64,000 nt of DNA from Vineibacter terrae (lineage in GTDB: Bacteria; Pseudomonadota; Alphaproteobacteria; Reyranellales; Reyranellaceae): positions 1 to 64,000 of the forward strand of contig NZ_VDUZ01000043.1 in assembly GCF_008039615.1 (NCBI RefSeq), written 5' to 3'. The translations under genes were made by a program, and so were the position numbers. How positions within the stretch are numbered: the first letter of the stretch is position 1; every line of letters starts with the position of its first letter. Below, piece by piece: positions 16,808 through 24,903 of the stretch. The notes below the pieces were generated by a model. The model was given only the letters and a program-made list of their open reading frames with translations. It had not been told where the DNA came from and did not search any database.

Positions 16808-16931
16808 CCTTCCCCACGAAGTGGGGAAGGTGCCCGAAGGGCGGATGGGGAGCCCACGTGGTCTTTATTACTGAGACCGCGGACGCTCCCCTCCGCCCCT
16901 TCGGGGCACCTCCCCAACTTCGTTGGGGAGG
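16808..16931. repeat. Family A palindromic repeat, copy 4 (urtB-urtC gap)
   Basis: Terminal hairpins CCTTCCCC-acgaa-GTGGGGAAGG and CCTCCCC-aacttcgtt-GGGGAGG. The core is slightly degenerate on the right (GGACGCTCCCC in place of GTCGGCTCCCC). It ends 9 bp before the urtC ATG, so the urtC ribosome site joins the repeat end. Confidence 0.9.
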
Positions 16932-16957
16932 AAAATGCAAGCCACACTCCCGTCATG

Positions 16958-18565
16958 TCATTGCTCCACGAAGCGGCCCTTGAGCGCGAACAGGCCGCGC
17001 GGGCGCCACTGGATGAAGAGGATGATGAACACGAGCACCGCCACCTTGCCCAGCACGGCGCCGGCGAACGGCTCGAGGATCTTGTTGATCAGGCCTAGCG
17101 ACAGCGACGCCACCAGCGTGCCGACCAGGTTGCCGACGCCGCCGAACACCACCACGAGGAAGCTGTCGACGATGTAGATCTGGCCGAGATTGGGGCTGAC
17201 GTTGCCGATCTGGCTCAGGGCCACGCCGGCCATGCCGGCAAGCCCCGATCCCAGGCCGAAGGTCAGCGCATCGACGCGGGCCGTGGGGATGCCCATCGCC
17301 GCCGCCATGTCGCGGTTCTGCGTCACGGCGCGCATGTGCAGGCCGAAGCTGGTGCGGCGCAGGACGAGCGCGATGATGCCCAGCATCAGGAAGCAGAAGA
17401 TGATGATGTAGAGCCGGTTCCAGGCGACGAAGAAGCCGCCCATCAGGTCGAACCCGCCGGTCATCCACTCGGGATTGGCGACTTCCTTGTTCTGCGCGTC
17501 GAAGATGGAGCGCACCGCCTGCTGCAGCACCAGGCTGATGCCCCAGGTCGCCAGCATGGTCTCCAGCGGCCGGCCGTAGAGGTAGCGGATCACGCCGCGC
17601 TCCAGCAGCACGCCCACGGCGCCGGAGACGAGGAAGGCGATAGGCAGCGAGAGCACGAGATAGTAGCCGACCAGGTCGGCGGGCAGCAGGGCGCGGCAGA
17701 CGAGCTGCACGCTGTAGGCGGTGTAGGCGCCCAGCATGATCATCTCGCCATGCGCCATGTTGATGACGCCCATCACGCCGAACGTGATGGCGAGCCCGAC
17801 CGCGGCCAGCAGCAGCACCGAGCCCAGGCTGATGCCCTGGAACACGTTCTCGAGAATGCCGACCATCGCCAGCCGGCGCTCGATCGACGTCAGCGCCGCT
17901 TGCGCCGCCTGCCGCACCTCCGACGGAGCGTCCCTGGTGTCGAGCACCGCCGCCAGCAGATTGCGCACTTGCGGATCGGCCGTGCCCGCCAGCGACTCGA
18001 TGGCCTTCACCCGGTCGGCGACCTCGCCGGCGGTCACCTGTGCTGCCGCCAGGCTGAAGCGGATGGCCGCCAGCACCTCCGGGGCCTTCTCGCTCCTGAG
18101 CGCGCGGTCCAGCGCCGCCGCGGTCTGCGGCGTCGGGTTGGCGAAAGCCTGCTTGGCCGCCGCCAGTCGGGTGGCGCGATCGGCGCTGAACAGCGACAGC
18201 TTGGAGAGCGAGGCCGAGATCACGCCCCGCAGGCGGTTGTTCACGCGCACCTTGTCGACATCGGCGGCCGGCAGCTCGCCCAGCCCCTTGCCGCTGGCGG
18301 CATCGAAATAGCGGCTGCCGTCCTGGATCAGGGCGGCACCGTCTGATTTACGGACATAGAGCGCGCCGTCGGACAGCGCCTTGAGCGCCGGCACGGCCCG
18401 GCCGTCGCCCAGGTCGCCGAGCTTTTCGGCCGCCTCCAGCTTGTCGCCGAAATCGTCGGCCGCCAGCTTGCGCACCCAGTCCTCGAATGTCTGGGCGTAG
18501 GCGGGCACTGCGACGGCGGACAGCAGCAGCAGCAATGCCGCCGCTATAGCCTTCAGACGCGACAT
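16958..18565 (-). CDS. urtB: Urea ABC transporter, permease subunit UrtB
   Basis: A 535-residue protein with the layout specific to UrtB: a signal peptide (cleaved near PAYAQ, residue 24), a periplasmic HEAT-like N-terminal domain of about 200 residues, then a LivH-type permease (about 240-530) with GVMGVINMAHGEMIMLGAYT, the LAIT/LGLI membrane segments and FGGVGNLVGTLVA. It forms the membrane channel with UrtC. ATG at 18565 follows GGAGCCGTC. It lies between two family A repeats. Confidence 0.95.
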   Translation of the reverse strand: MSRLKAIAAALLLLLSAVAVPAYAQTFEDWVRKLAADDFGDKLEAAEKLGDLGDGRAVPALKALSDGALYVRKSDGAALIQDGSRYFDAASGKGLGELPAADVDKVRVNNRLRGVISASLSKLSLFSADRATRLAAAKQAFANPTPQTAAALDRALRSEKAPEVLAAIRFSLAAAQVTAGEVADRVKAIESLAGTADPQVRNLLAAVLDTRDAPSEVRQAAQAALTSIERRLAMVGILENVFQGISLGSVLLLAAVGLAITFGVMGVINMAHGEMIMLGAYTAYSVQLVCRALLPADLVGYYLVLSLPIAFLVSGAVGVLLERGVIRYLYGRPLETMLATWGISLVLQQAVRSIFDAQNKEVANPEWMTGGFDLMGGFFVAWNRLYIIIFCFLMLGIIALVLRRTSFGLHMRAVTQNRDMAAAMGIPTARVDALTFGLGSGLAGMAGVALSQIGNVSPNLGQIYIVDSFLVVVFGGVGNLVGTLVASLSLGLINKILEPFAGAVLGKVAVLVFIILFIQWRPRGLFALKGRFVEQ

Positions 18566-18582
18566 GACGGCTCCGACTTCTT

Positions 18583-18708
18583 CCTCCCCCAGCTTCGCTG
18601 GGGGAGGTGGCCGAAGGCCGGAGGGGGACACGACGAGATCTTGGCAATTGAGACCACGTCGGCTCCCCTCCGCCCCTTCGGGGCACCTCCGCAGCTTCGC
18701 TGGGGAGG
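18583..18708. repeat. Family A palindromic repeat, copy 5 (urtA-urtB gap)
   Basis: Nearly complete copy; one core arm reads GACACGACGAGAT, so it is more diverged on that side. It begins 12 bp after the urtA stop and ends 17 bp before the urtB ATG. Confidence 0.9.
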
Positions 18709-18720
18709 AATGACCAACAC

Positions 18721-20004
18721 CTACTGTGAGTACTTCGGCTTCTCGCAGTTGCCGCAGACCCAGGGATAGGTCCAGTCGGCGGTGAGCTTGGCGCTCTCGG
18801 GGATGTACTTCGACCAGGCATCGGCCTTCACCGGGCCCTTGGTCTGCCAGACGATCTCGAACTGGCCGTTGCCCTGGATCTCGCCGATCAGCACCGGCTT
18901 GCTGAGGTGGTGGTTGGTGTTCATCACCGCCTCGAAGCCCGACGGCGCCGCCACGCGCTGGCCGTAGAGCGCCTGGCGCACGGCGTCGATGTTGGTGGTG
19001 CCGGCCTGCTGCACCGCCTGCGTCCACATCTTGAAGCCGATATAGGTGGCTTCCATCGGGTCGTTGGTGACGCGCTTGTCGTTCTTGATGAACGTCTTCC
19101 ACTGCTTGATGAAGGCATCGTTGACTGGCGCCTTCACCGACTGGAAGTAGTTCCAGGCCGCCAGATGGCCGACCAGGTTCCTGGTGTCGATGCCGGCGAG
19201 CTCCTCCTCGCCCACCGAGAACGCCACGACCGGGATGTCGGACGCCTTGATGCCGGCGTTGGCCAGCTCCTTGTAGAATGGCACGTTGGCGTCGCCGTTG
19301 ATGGTCGAGACCACGGCCGTCTTCTTGCCGGCCGACGCGAACTTCTTGATGTCGGCCACGATGGTCTGCCAGTCGGCGTGACCGAACGGCGTGTAGTTGA
19401 TCATGATGTCTTCCTTGGCGACGCCCTTGGCGAGCAGGAAGGCCTCCAGGATCTTGTTGGTCGTGCGCGGGTAGACGTAGTCGGTGCCGGCCAGCACCCA
19501 GCGCTTCACCTCACCGCCTTCCTTGGACATCAGGTATTCGACGGCCGGGATCGCCTGCTGGTTGGGCGCCGCGCCGGTGTAGAAGATGTTGCGCGAGCTT
19601 TCCTCGCCCTCGTACTGCACCGGGTAGAACAGCAGCCCGTTCAGCTCCTCGAACACCGGCAGCACCGACTTGCGGCTGACCGACGTCCAGCAGCCGAAGA
19701 CCACGTCGACCTTCTCCTTCTGGATCAATTCGCGCGCCTTCTCGGCGAACAGCGGCCAGTTCGACGCCGGGTCAACCACCACAGCCTCGACCTTGCGGCC
19801 CAGCAGCCCGCCCTTCTTGTTGATGTCGTCGACCATCATCAGGACCGTGTCCTTGAGCGTGGTCTCCGAGATCGCCATCGTGCCCGACAGCGAGTGCAGC
19901 ACGCCGACCTTGATCGGCGGTTGCTGAGCCGTTGCGCCCAGCGCCCATCCCGCGACGGCCGCCACGACGGCCGAGGCTGATGCCCACGTCTTCCAGCTTC
20001 CCAT
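18721..20004 (-). CDS. urtA: Urea ABC transporter, substrate-binding protein UrtA
   Basis: A 427-residue periplasmic binding protein (Peripla_BP_5/Livelihood type I fold). The signal peptide spans about 1-26 (ALGATAQQ). Segments typical of UrtA are IKVGVLHSLSGTMAISE at the mature N-terminus, YPVQYEGEESSRNIFYTGA in the middle and the Cys pair CGNC near the C-terminus. It captures urea for UrtBCDE. ATG at 20004 follows AAGGGGGCATCGC. It is the first gene of the operon, with a sigma-54-type promoter 73-87 bp upstream. Confidence 0.96.
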   Translation of the reverse strand: MGSWKTWASASAVVAAVAGWALGATAQQPPIKVGVLHSLSGTMAISETTLKDTVLMMVDDINKKGGLLGRKVEAVVVDPASNWPLFAEKARELIQKEKVDVVFGCWTSVSRKSVLPVFEELNGLLFYPVQYEGEESSRNIFYTGAAPNQQAIPAVEYLMSKEGGEVKRWVLAGTDYVYPRTTNKILEAFLLAKGVAKEDIMINYTPFGHADWQTIVADIKKFASAGKKTAVVSTINGDANVPFYKELANAGIKASDIPVVAFSVGEEELAGIDTRNLVGHLAAWNYFQSVKAPVNDAFIKQWKTFIKNDKRVTNDPMEATYIGFKMWTQAVQQAGTTNIDAVRQALYGQRVAAPSGFEAVMNTNHHLSKPVLIGEIQGNGQFEIVWQTKGPVKADAWSKYIPESAKLTADWTYPWVCGNCEKPKYSQ

Positions 20005-20076
20005 GCGATGCCCCCTTCTCGGCGCCGGCGCCGGCCCGCCCTGAGCCGCACGTCCCCTATGCGCAGCCGAAGGAAA

Positions 20077-20092
20077 GCAAGAGGCGGGCCAA
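20077..20092 (-). promoter_or_regulatory. Sigma-54 (-24/-12) promoter of urtABCDE
   Basis: Read on the minus strand, the site is TTGGCCCG-CCTC-TTGC followed by TTT. Against the consensus YTGGCACG-N4-TTGCW there is one mismatch (A to C), and the GG-N10-GC spacing is exact. Transcription would start near 20065, about 60 bp before the urtA ATG. RpoN/NtrC control of urea uptake is established in several bacteria, so the site fits its context. Confidence 0.7.
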
Positions 20093-20351
20093 GCGTGGTC
20101 AAAGAGCGCGCAGCCCCCCAGAAGGCGTCGGGGATGACAAAATGGGCACGATCGCCGCGATCCCGCCCACAAGCGCGCCGCACCGGGTCAAGCGCCTAAA
20201 TCTTGGGCGATCGACTGGTCATCGGCCGACCATTGTCCGTGCCACAAAATGGAACTGCCTCGAAGTTGGGCATAGGCCAGCTGGCCGTGGCGCGCCGGAT
20301 CCCGAGGGCCATAATGGAGGCTGGCGCGCCATCTACAGACCAGAGGGAAAC
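20093..20351. promoter_or_regulatory. Divergent control region between urtA and the GST pseudogene
   Basis: No gene is seen. The octamer CAAAATGG occurs twice (20138-20145 and 20245-20252), 107 bp apart; the second lies in GCCACAAAATGGAAC, which agrees with an NtrC-like GCAC-N7-GTGC-type dyad only partly. These could be activator sites for the sigma-54 promoter, but the match is weak. Confidence 0.3.
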
Positions 20352-21138
20352 ATGCTCACGCTCTACGAACACCCGCTCTCGCCCTATGTCCAGAAGGTGA
20401 AGATCGCGCTGCGCGAGAAAGGCATCCCCTTTCAGGCCGTGACGCCCAACGCGATCGGTTCCGGCGCCGCGGCGGGTGCGTTCGTCGAGGCCAACCCGCG
20501 GGCCGAGGTTCCGGCCCTGGTCGACGGCCAGACGCGCATCTTCGATTCGACCGTGATCCTGGAATACATTGAGGACTCATGGCCGTCGCCGGCGATGCTG
20601 CCCGCGAGCCCCGCCGAGCGGGCCCCGGGTCCGCATGATCGAGGACGTGATGGATACCCAGTTCGAGGCCATCAACTGGGGCCTGAGCGAGATCCACCGC
20701 TTCAAGCGCGCCGAGGGCGCGCTGGCGGACGCCCTTCTCGCCCGGGCCGCGGCGCAGACGGCCGGCTTCCTGGCCTGGCTCGAGCGCGCCCTGGGCGATC
20801 GCCCCTGGTTCAACGGCGAGGCGTTCGGCTGGGGCGACCTGTCGGTCGTGCCCTATCTCAACGGTGCCGTCGGCTTCGGCAACGCGCCGGCGCGCGGCTC
20901 GCCGCTGTCGGACTGGCTCGAGCGCGCCAACGCGCGCCCGTCGGTGGCCGAGACGGCGCGCGAGGCCAAGGCGTCGCTGGCCAGCTTGGCTCAGGTCGCC
21001 CAGGTCATCGAGTCGGGCAGGTTCAAGCGCGAGTACCGCGATCACCGCCTGGAATGGATGATCAAGTCGGGCGGCGTCGAGGTGGTGCTGAAGGGCCTGG
21101 AGAAGAGCAACATCCGCTTCAGCACCGATTTCAAGTGA
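20352..21138 (+). pseudogene. Glutathione S-transferase family gene with a frameshift
   Basis: The first part (20352 to about 20625) encodes a GST N-terminal domain: LTLYEHPLSPYVQKVKIALR, EVPALVDGQTRIFDSTVILE and YIEDSWPSPAMLPASPAERA. The rest continues in the next frame as RVRMIEDVMDTQFEAINWGL through the helical domain to a TGA at 21138. Removing one C from the run CCCC at 20623-20626 joins the two into one protein of about 261 residues. It is either a real single-base pseudogene or a homopolymer sequencing error; codon bias is normal on both sides, so the event is recent or artefactual. ATG at 20352 follows AGAGGGAAAC. Confidence 0.8.
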
Positions 21139-21271
21139 CCCGAGGCAGGCCGATAGCCTTGCGGATGGAATAGACCGCTGCGGAAAGGGTCTATTTGCTG
21201 TAAAATGCGGTTTTGCGCGTTGGTCTGGCTGTCCGCCGGTCGAACAAAACAAGATCGCGTTCTTTTTTGTG

Positions 21272-21300
21272 TTGACGAGTGCTCACTCACTTTCTAAAAG
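21272..21300 (+). promoter_or_regulatory. Sigma-70-like promoter with an overlapping dyad
   Basis: TTGACG (21272-21277), 17 bp, TAAAAG (21295-21300). The spacer begins with GAGTG-CT-CACTC, a dyad of the kind bound by TetR-family repressors. It lies 27 bp ahead of the caspase-like gene. No adjacent regulator gene is present. Confidence 0.5.
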
Positions 21301-21326
21301 TGAACCGCCCGTCACAGGAGGCTGTC

Positions 21327-22808
21327 ATGTTTCGCATCGTCGCGCTGGTCGCGGCCCTGCTCGGCTCATTCATCGCTTCGGCTGCCCATGCCGACCGCCG
21401 CGTCGCGCTGGTGATCGGCAACGGCGCCTACAAGCAGGCGGCGGCGCTGGCCAATCCCGCCAACGACGCGCGTGCCATCGCTGCGGCGCTGGAGCGGCTC
21501 GGCTTCGAGGTCGTCTCGGGGTTCGACCTCAGCAACGCCGACATGCGCAAGACGGTGCGGGCCTTCGCCGACAAGCTGGTCGGCGCCGACGTGGCGATGT
21601 TCTTCTACGCCGGCCACGGCCTGCAGGTGAGCGGCGAGAACTACCTGATCCCGGTCGATGCCGCGATCCGCTCCGAGGCCGACCTCGACTTCAACGCCGT
21701 CAAGATCGACCTGATCTCGCGCCAGATGGACCGCGAGACCAAGGTCAAGATCATCATGCTCGACGCCTGCCGCGACAATCCGTTCGAGAAGGAGCTGTCG
21801 CGCAGCCTGGGCAAGACGCGCTCGACCATCGTGAAGCAGGGCCTGGCCGAGGTCGGCACCGCCGGCGGCACCATCATTGCCTTTGCCACCGACCCCGGCT
21901 CGGTGGCGCTGGACGGCGACGGCCAGCACAGCCCCTTCACCACGGCGCTGCTCAAGCACATCGAGGCGCCGGGCATCGAGATCGGCCTGATGCTGCGCCG
22001 CGTCACCAAGGACGTCTACGAAAGCACCGGCGAGCGCCAGCGCCCCTGGACCAACGCCTCGCTGACCGGCGAGCTGTACCTCAAGCAGGGCGAGGCCGCC
22101 GGCACGCCGCAGAGCCCGGCCGCCACCGCGACGGCCCCGGCCGCGCCGCCGGCCGCCACCGGCTTCGACGACCGCCAGATGGAGCTGGCGATGTGGCAGG
22201 CGGCCGACAAGAGCGGCCAAGCCTCCGACTACCAGGAGTACCTCAAGCGCTACCCCAACGGCCAGTTCGCGGGCCTGGCGCGCAACCGGCTCGAGGCGCT
22301 GAAGAACAAGCCGGCGGGCACGCCGACCAACACCGCCGCCGCCGACCCCGGCCGCTCGGTCGACCAGAGCCAGAACCGCTCCGCCGAGGAGGCCGCCGAG
22401 CTGCAGATCGGCCTGACGGCCAGCGACCGCAACGCCATCCAGCGCCGGCTGACGCTGATCGGCTTCGACACGCGCGGCATCGACGGCGCCTTCGGCCCGG
22501 GCACACGCAACGCCATCTCGCGCTGGCAGACGTCGCGCAACTTCATGCCGGCGTCAGGTTTCCTCAACGCCCAGCAGTACCAGGCGCTGATCACCCAGAG
22601 CGAGACGGTCTACACCAACTGGGTGGTGCAGCAGCAGAAGCTGCGCCAGCAGCAGCAGGCGGCGCCGCAGCCGCAGGCGCCGCAACCGACGGCCACGGCC
22701 GCGCCGCCGCCGCAGCCACAGCCGCCGCAGCAGCAGGGCCCGTCGGCACGCGACGTGCTGCAGGGCGTCGGCACGATCACCGACACGATCCGCATCTTCC
22801 GCCGCTAG
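21327..22808 (+). CDS. Secreted caspase-like (peptidase C14) protein with peptidoglycan-binding domain
   Basis: A 493-residue protein. The signal peptide (1-22, ASAAHA) points to export. The caspase-type p20 domain (about 23-235) keeps the catalytic pair His97 (YAGHG) and Cys148 (LDACRDNPF). A tetratricopeptide-like stretch (about 275-330) and a PG_binding_1 domain (about 366-430, AIQRRLTLIGFDTRGIDGAF) follow, then a Pro/Gln-rich tail. Such proteins are called alphaproteobacterial metacaspase-like or orthocaspase proteins; they usually cleave after Arg/Lys, but a role at the cell wall is inference from the binding domain. ATG at 21327 follows CAGGAGGCTGTC. Confidence 0.9.
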   Translation: MFRIVALVAALLGSFIASAAHADRRVALVIGNGAYKQAAALANPANDARAIAAALERLGFEVVSGFDLSNADMRKTVRAFADKLVGADVAMFFYAGHGLQVSGENYLIPVDAAIRSEADLDFNAVKIDLISRQMDRETKVKIIMLDACRDNPFEKELSRSLGKTRSTIVKQGLAEVGTAGGTIIAFATDPGSVALDGDGQHSPFTTALLKHIEAPGIEIGLMLRRVTKDVYESTGERQRPWTNASLTGELYLKQGEAAGTPQSPAATATAPAAPPAATGFDDRQMELAMWQAADKSGQASDYQEYLKRYPNGQFAGLARNRLEALKNKPAGTPTNTAAADPGRSVDQSQNRSAEEAAELQIGLTASDRNAIQRRLTLIGFDTRGIDGAFGPGTRNAISRWQTSRNFMPASGFLNAQQYQALITQSETVYTNWVVQQQKLRQQQQAAPQPQAPQPTATAAPPPQPQPPQQQGPSARDVLQGVGTITDTIRIFRR

Positions 22809-22825
22809 CCGGCGCAGGCCGAAAC

Positions 22826-22865
22826 AAGACGGCGCGGCCGGGCAGGCCGCGCCGTCTTTGTTTTT
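22826..22865 (+). terminator. Rho-independent terminator after the caspase-like gene
   Basis: A perfect 14-bp stem (AAGACGGCGCGGCC with GGCCGCGCCGTCTT) around the loop GGGCA, followed by TGTTTTT. It ends the caspase-like transcript 18 bp after its stop and separates it from the polysaccharide-type module. Confidence 0.9.
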
Positions 22866-22966
22866 GCGGCCCCGGTTCATCCCGGCAATGGTCACAATTT
22901 GATCGCTTCAGGTCTCGGCCGGCATTGCCCTTCATCGGTCGGCGATGGCTCGTGCCTCTCCGGCTC

Positions 22967-23818
22967 ATGTCCGCGATCGCCGATCCTAGCGACCGAACCC
23001 TGGCCCGGCGCGCGAAGCGGATGCTGCGCCGCGTATGTCCGCGCGCGATCCTGATGTGGCGGGAGGCCTCATACTTCCGGCGATTCGGCGAGGTCGAGCT
23101 GGGAATCGTGCGGCTTCTCTGCCGACCGGAGGCGGATTCCGTGGATATCGGCGCCAACGAAGGCAGCTACATCCATTTCATGCGGCGCTATTCGCGGCAC
23201 GTCCATGCCTTCGAGCCGGTGCCGTGGCTGGCGGACCTGCTGGCGTCCAAGTTCCCCAAGGGTGTCACCGTCCACGGTATGGCCCTGTCGGACACCAGCG
23301 GCACGGCGGTGCTGCAGATTCCCATCGCCGCGGGCGGCGTCGTCACCGGGCTTGCAAGCCTCAATCCCAGGGCAGTGGCTGACTATCCCGAAAGCCGGCG
23401 CATCGAGGTGCCGATGGCGCCCTTCGATGCGGTCTATTCCGGTACGGTGGGCTTCATCAAGATCGACGTGGAGGGCCATGAGGAGGCGGTCCTGGACGGT
23501 GCCCGCAAGGCGATCGAGCGCTGCCACCCGCGGCTGCTGATCGAGATCGAGGAGCGGATGTCCCCGGGTGCGGTCAGTCGCATCACCCGGATGCTGGGCC
23601 GGTTGAACTATCGCGGCGACTTCATCCGCGGCCGAGCGCTGGAACCGATCGAGCACTTCGATGCCCGGTCGATGCAACGTCCCGAGGACATCGCCGGCTT
23701 TGGCGGCGGCGTGCCGCGGCGACACTTTGCAGGCTACATCAACAATTTCCTGTTCTTTCCGCCGGACGAGCCGGAAACAACGTTGCCGCAGATCCAGGCC
23801 CGCCTGCGTCGCGTGTGA
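22967..23818 (+). CDS. FkbM-family methyltransferase
   Basis: A 283-residue SAM-dependent methyltransferase of the FkbM family. SVDIGANEGSYIHFM (about residue 60) is the SAM-binding motif I, HAFEPVPWLADLL is motif II, and FIKIDVEGHEEAVLDGA near residue 165 is the family hallmark. FkbM enzymes O-methylate sugars or polyketides; here the neighbours (GT2, flippase, second FkbM) point to glycan methylation. ATG at 22967 has only a weak ribosome site, and an in-frame GTG at 22952 is an alternative start. Confidence 0.85.
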   Translation: MSAIADPSDRTLARRAKRMLRRVCPRAILMWREASYFRRFGEVELGIVRLLCRPEADSVDIGANEGSYIHFMRRYSRHVHAFEPVPWLADLLASKFPKGVTVHGMALSDTSGTAVLQIPIAAGGVVTGLASLNPRAVADYPESRRIEVPMAPFDAVYSGTVGFIKIDVEGHEEAVLDGARKAIERCHPRLLIEIEERMSPGAVSRITRMLGRLNYRGDFIRGRALEPIEHFDARSMQRPEDIAGFGGGVPRRHFAGYINNFLFFPPDEPETTLPQIQARLRRV

Positions 23819-23921
23819 TCAAATCGTGGTTTGGTTGAGGAATGGCGCATCGAGGGTCATCTTCATCAGAGAACGCCAGCGGCGGCCGCACGCCCCAGCA
23901 CTCTCTCCAGAGGAACCAGCG

Positions 23922-24884
23922 ATGTCCGGGCGCGTGTCCGTATTGCTCTGCACCAGGAACCGACCGGAGAAGGCCAGGCGCTGCATCGCATCCATCCTTG
24001 CCAACAGCTACCGCGACTTCGAGCTGATCGTCGTCGACCAGAGCACCGACGACCGCACCCGAGATGCCGTCGACGGCATCGACGATTCCCGGCTGGTCTA
24101 TATCCGCACCACGACCGTGGGCCTGTCGCGCTCGCGCAACATCGCGGTCCGGGCAAGCCGCACCGAGACGATCCTGTTCACCGACGATGACTGCATCTGC
24201 GATGCGGACTGGATCGGCGCCGTGGTGGCCGAATACGACCGCGATCCGCTGCTGATGGGCGTGTTCGGCAGGGTCGTGGCATACGGCACCGGCGCCCCGG
24301 GGATGTTCTGCCCGTGCCTCATCGAGCGCGACGAGCGGCAGGTCGTCGACCGTCCCGTGACGCCCTACGACGTGCTGGGCGCCGGCAACAACATGTCGTT
24401 CCGCAAGGAAGTCTTCCGCCGTATCGGCCTGTTCATCGAGACCCTGGGTGCCGGCACCTGGATGAAGTCGGGCGAGGACACCGAGTTCGTCTATCGCGCG
24501 CTGCACAATCGCATGCGCTTCGCCTACGCGCCCGGCCCGCTGGTCGAGCACGACAATTGGCTGTCGCGGGCGCAGTACCCGGCGCTGGCGCGCGGCTACA
24601 TCCTCGGCGCCACCGCGGTGCTGACGGCCTTCGCGCTGCGCGGCGTCAGAAGCGCGCGCCGTGATCTGGCACGCAACACGCGCAATGTGCTGACCAACAA
24701 GCTGGGCGCCGGCGGCGTGGCGCCGGCGCTGGGGCCGCTCACGCTCGGCTGCCTGATGGGCGTCCGCTACCTGCTGGCATCGCCGCCGCGCCTGCAGGAG
24801 CTCGTACAGGTGCGTCCTCAACGCCTGAGCCGGGATGTCGCGGCAGCGCCGCTGCGCGATCTTGTCGGCGACGGGCGCGGCTGA
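23922..24884 (+). CDS. Glycosyltransferase family 2
   Basis: A 320-residue GT2 enzyme with a GT-A fold. The N-terminal SVLLCTRNRPEKARRCIASI and VVDQSTDDRT segments bind the nucleotide sugar, ILFTDDDCI is the DxD-type metal motif near residue 90, and GAGNNMSFRKEVFRRIG with GEDTEF supplies the acceptor/base region. The C-terminal 90 residues are partly hydrophobic and may touch the membrane. ATG at 23922 follows AGAGGAACCAGCG. It lies inside a co-directional glycan module with a flippase 19 bp downstream. Confidence 0.9.
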   Translation: MSGRVSVLLCTRNRPEKARRCIASILANSYRDFELIVVDQSTDDRTRDAVDGIDDSRLVYIRTTTVGLSRSRNIAVRASRTETILFTDDDCICDADWIGAVVAEYDRDPLLMGVFGRVVAYGTGAPGMFCPCLIERDERQVVDRPVTPYDVLGAGNNMSFRKEVFRRIGLFIETLGAGTWMKSGEDTEFVYRALHNRMRFAYAPGPLVEHDNWLSRAQYPALARGYILGATAVLTAFALRGVRSARRDLARNTRNVLTNKLGAGGVAPALGPLTLGCLMGVRYLLASPPRLQELVQVRPQRLSRDVAAAPLRDLVGDGRG

Positions 24885-24903
24885 CGGCGCGAGGACCGGC
24901 GCC

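Noticed and set aside
20229-20244. A second sigma-54-like site (TGGCACG with ATGGT)
   Set aside because: The -24 half is perfect, but the -12 half lacks the required GC, and it is about 225 bp from urtA; the site at 20077-20092 is much better.
21269-23818. One long frame joining the caspase-like region to FkbM
   Set aside because: The first part is a shadow of the caspase-like gene in another frame and a strong terminator lies between; FkbM homology begins near 22967.
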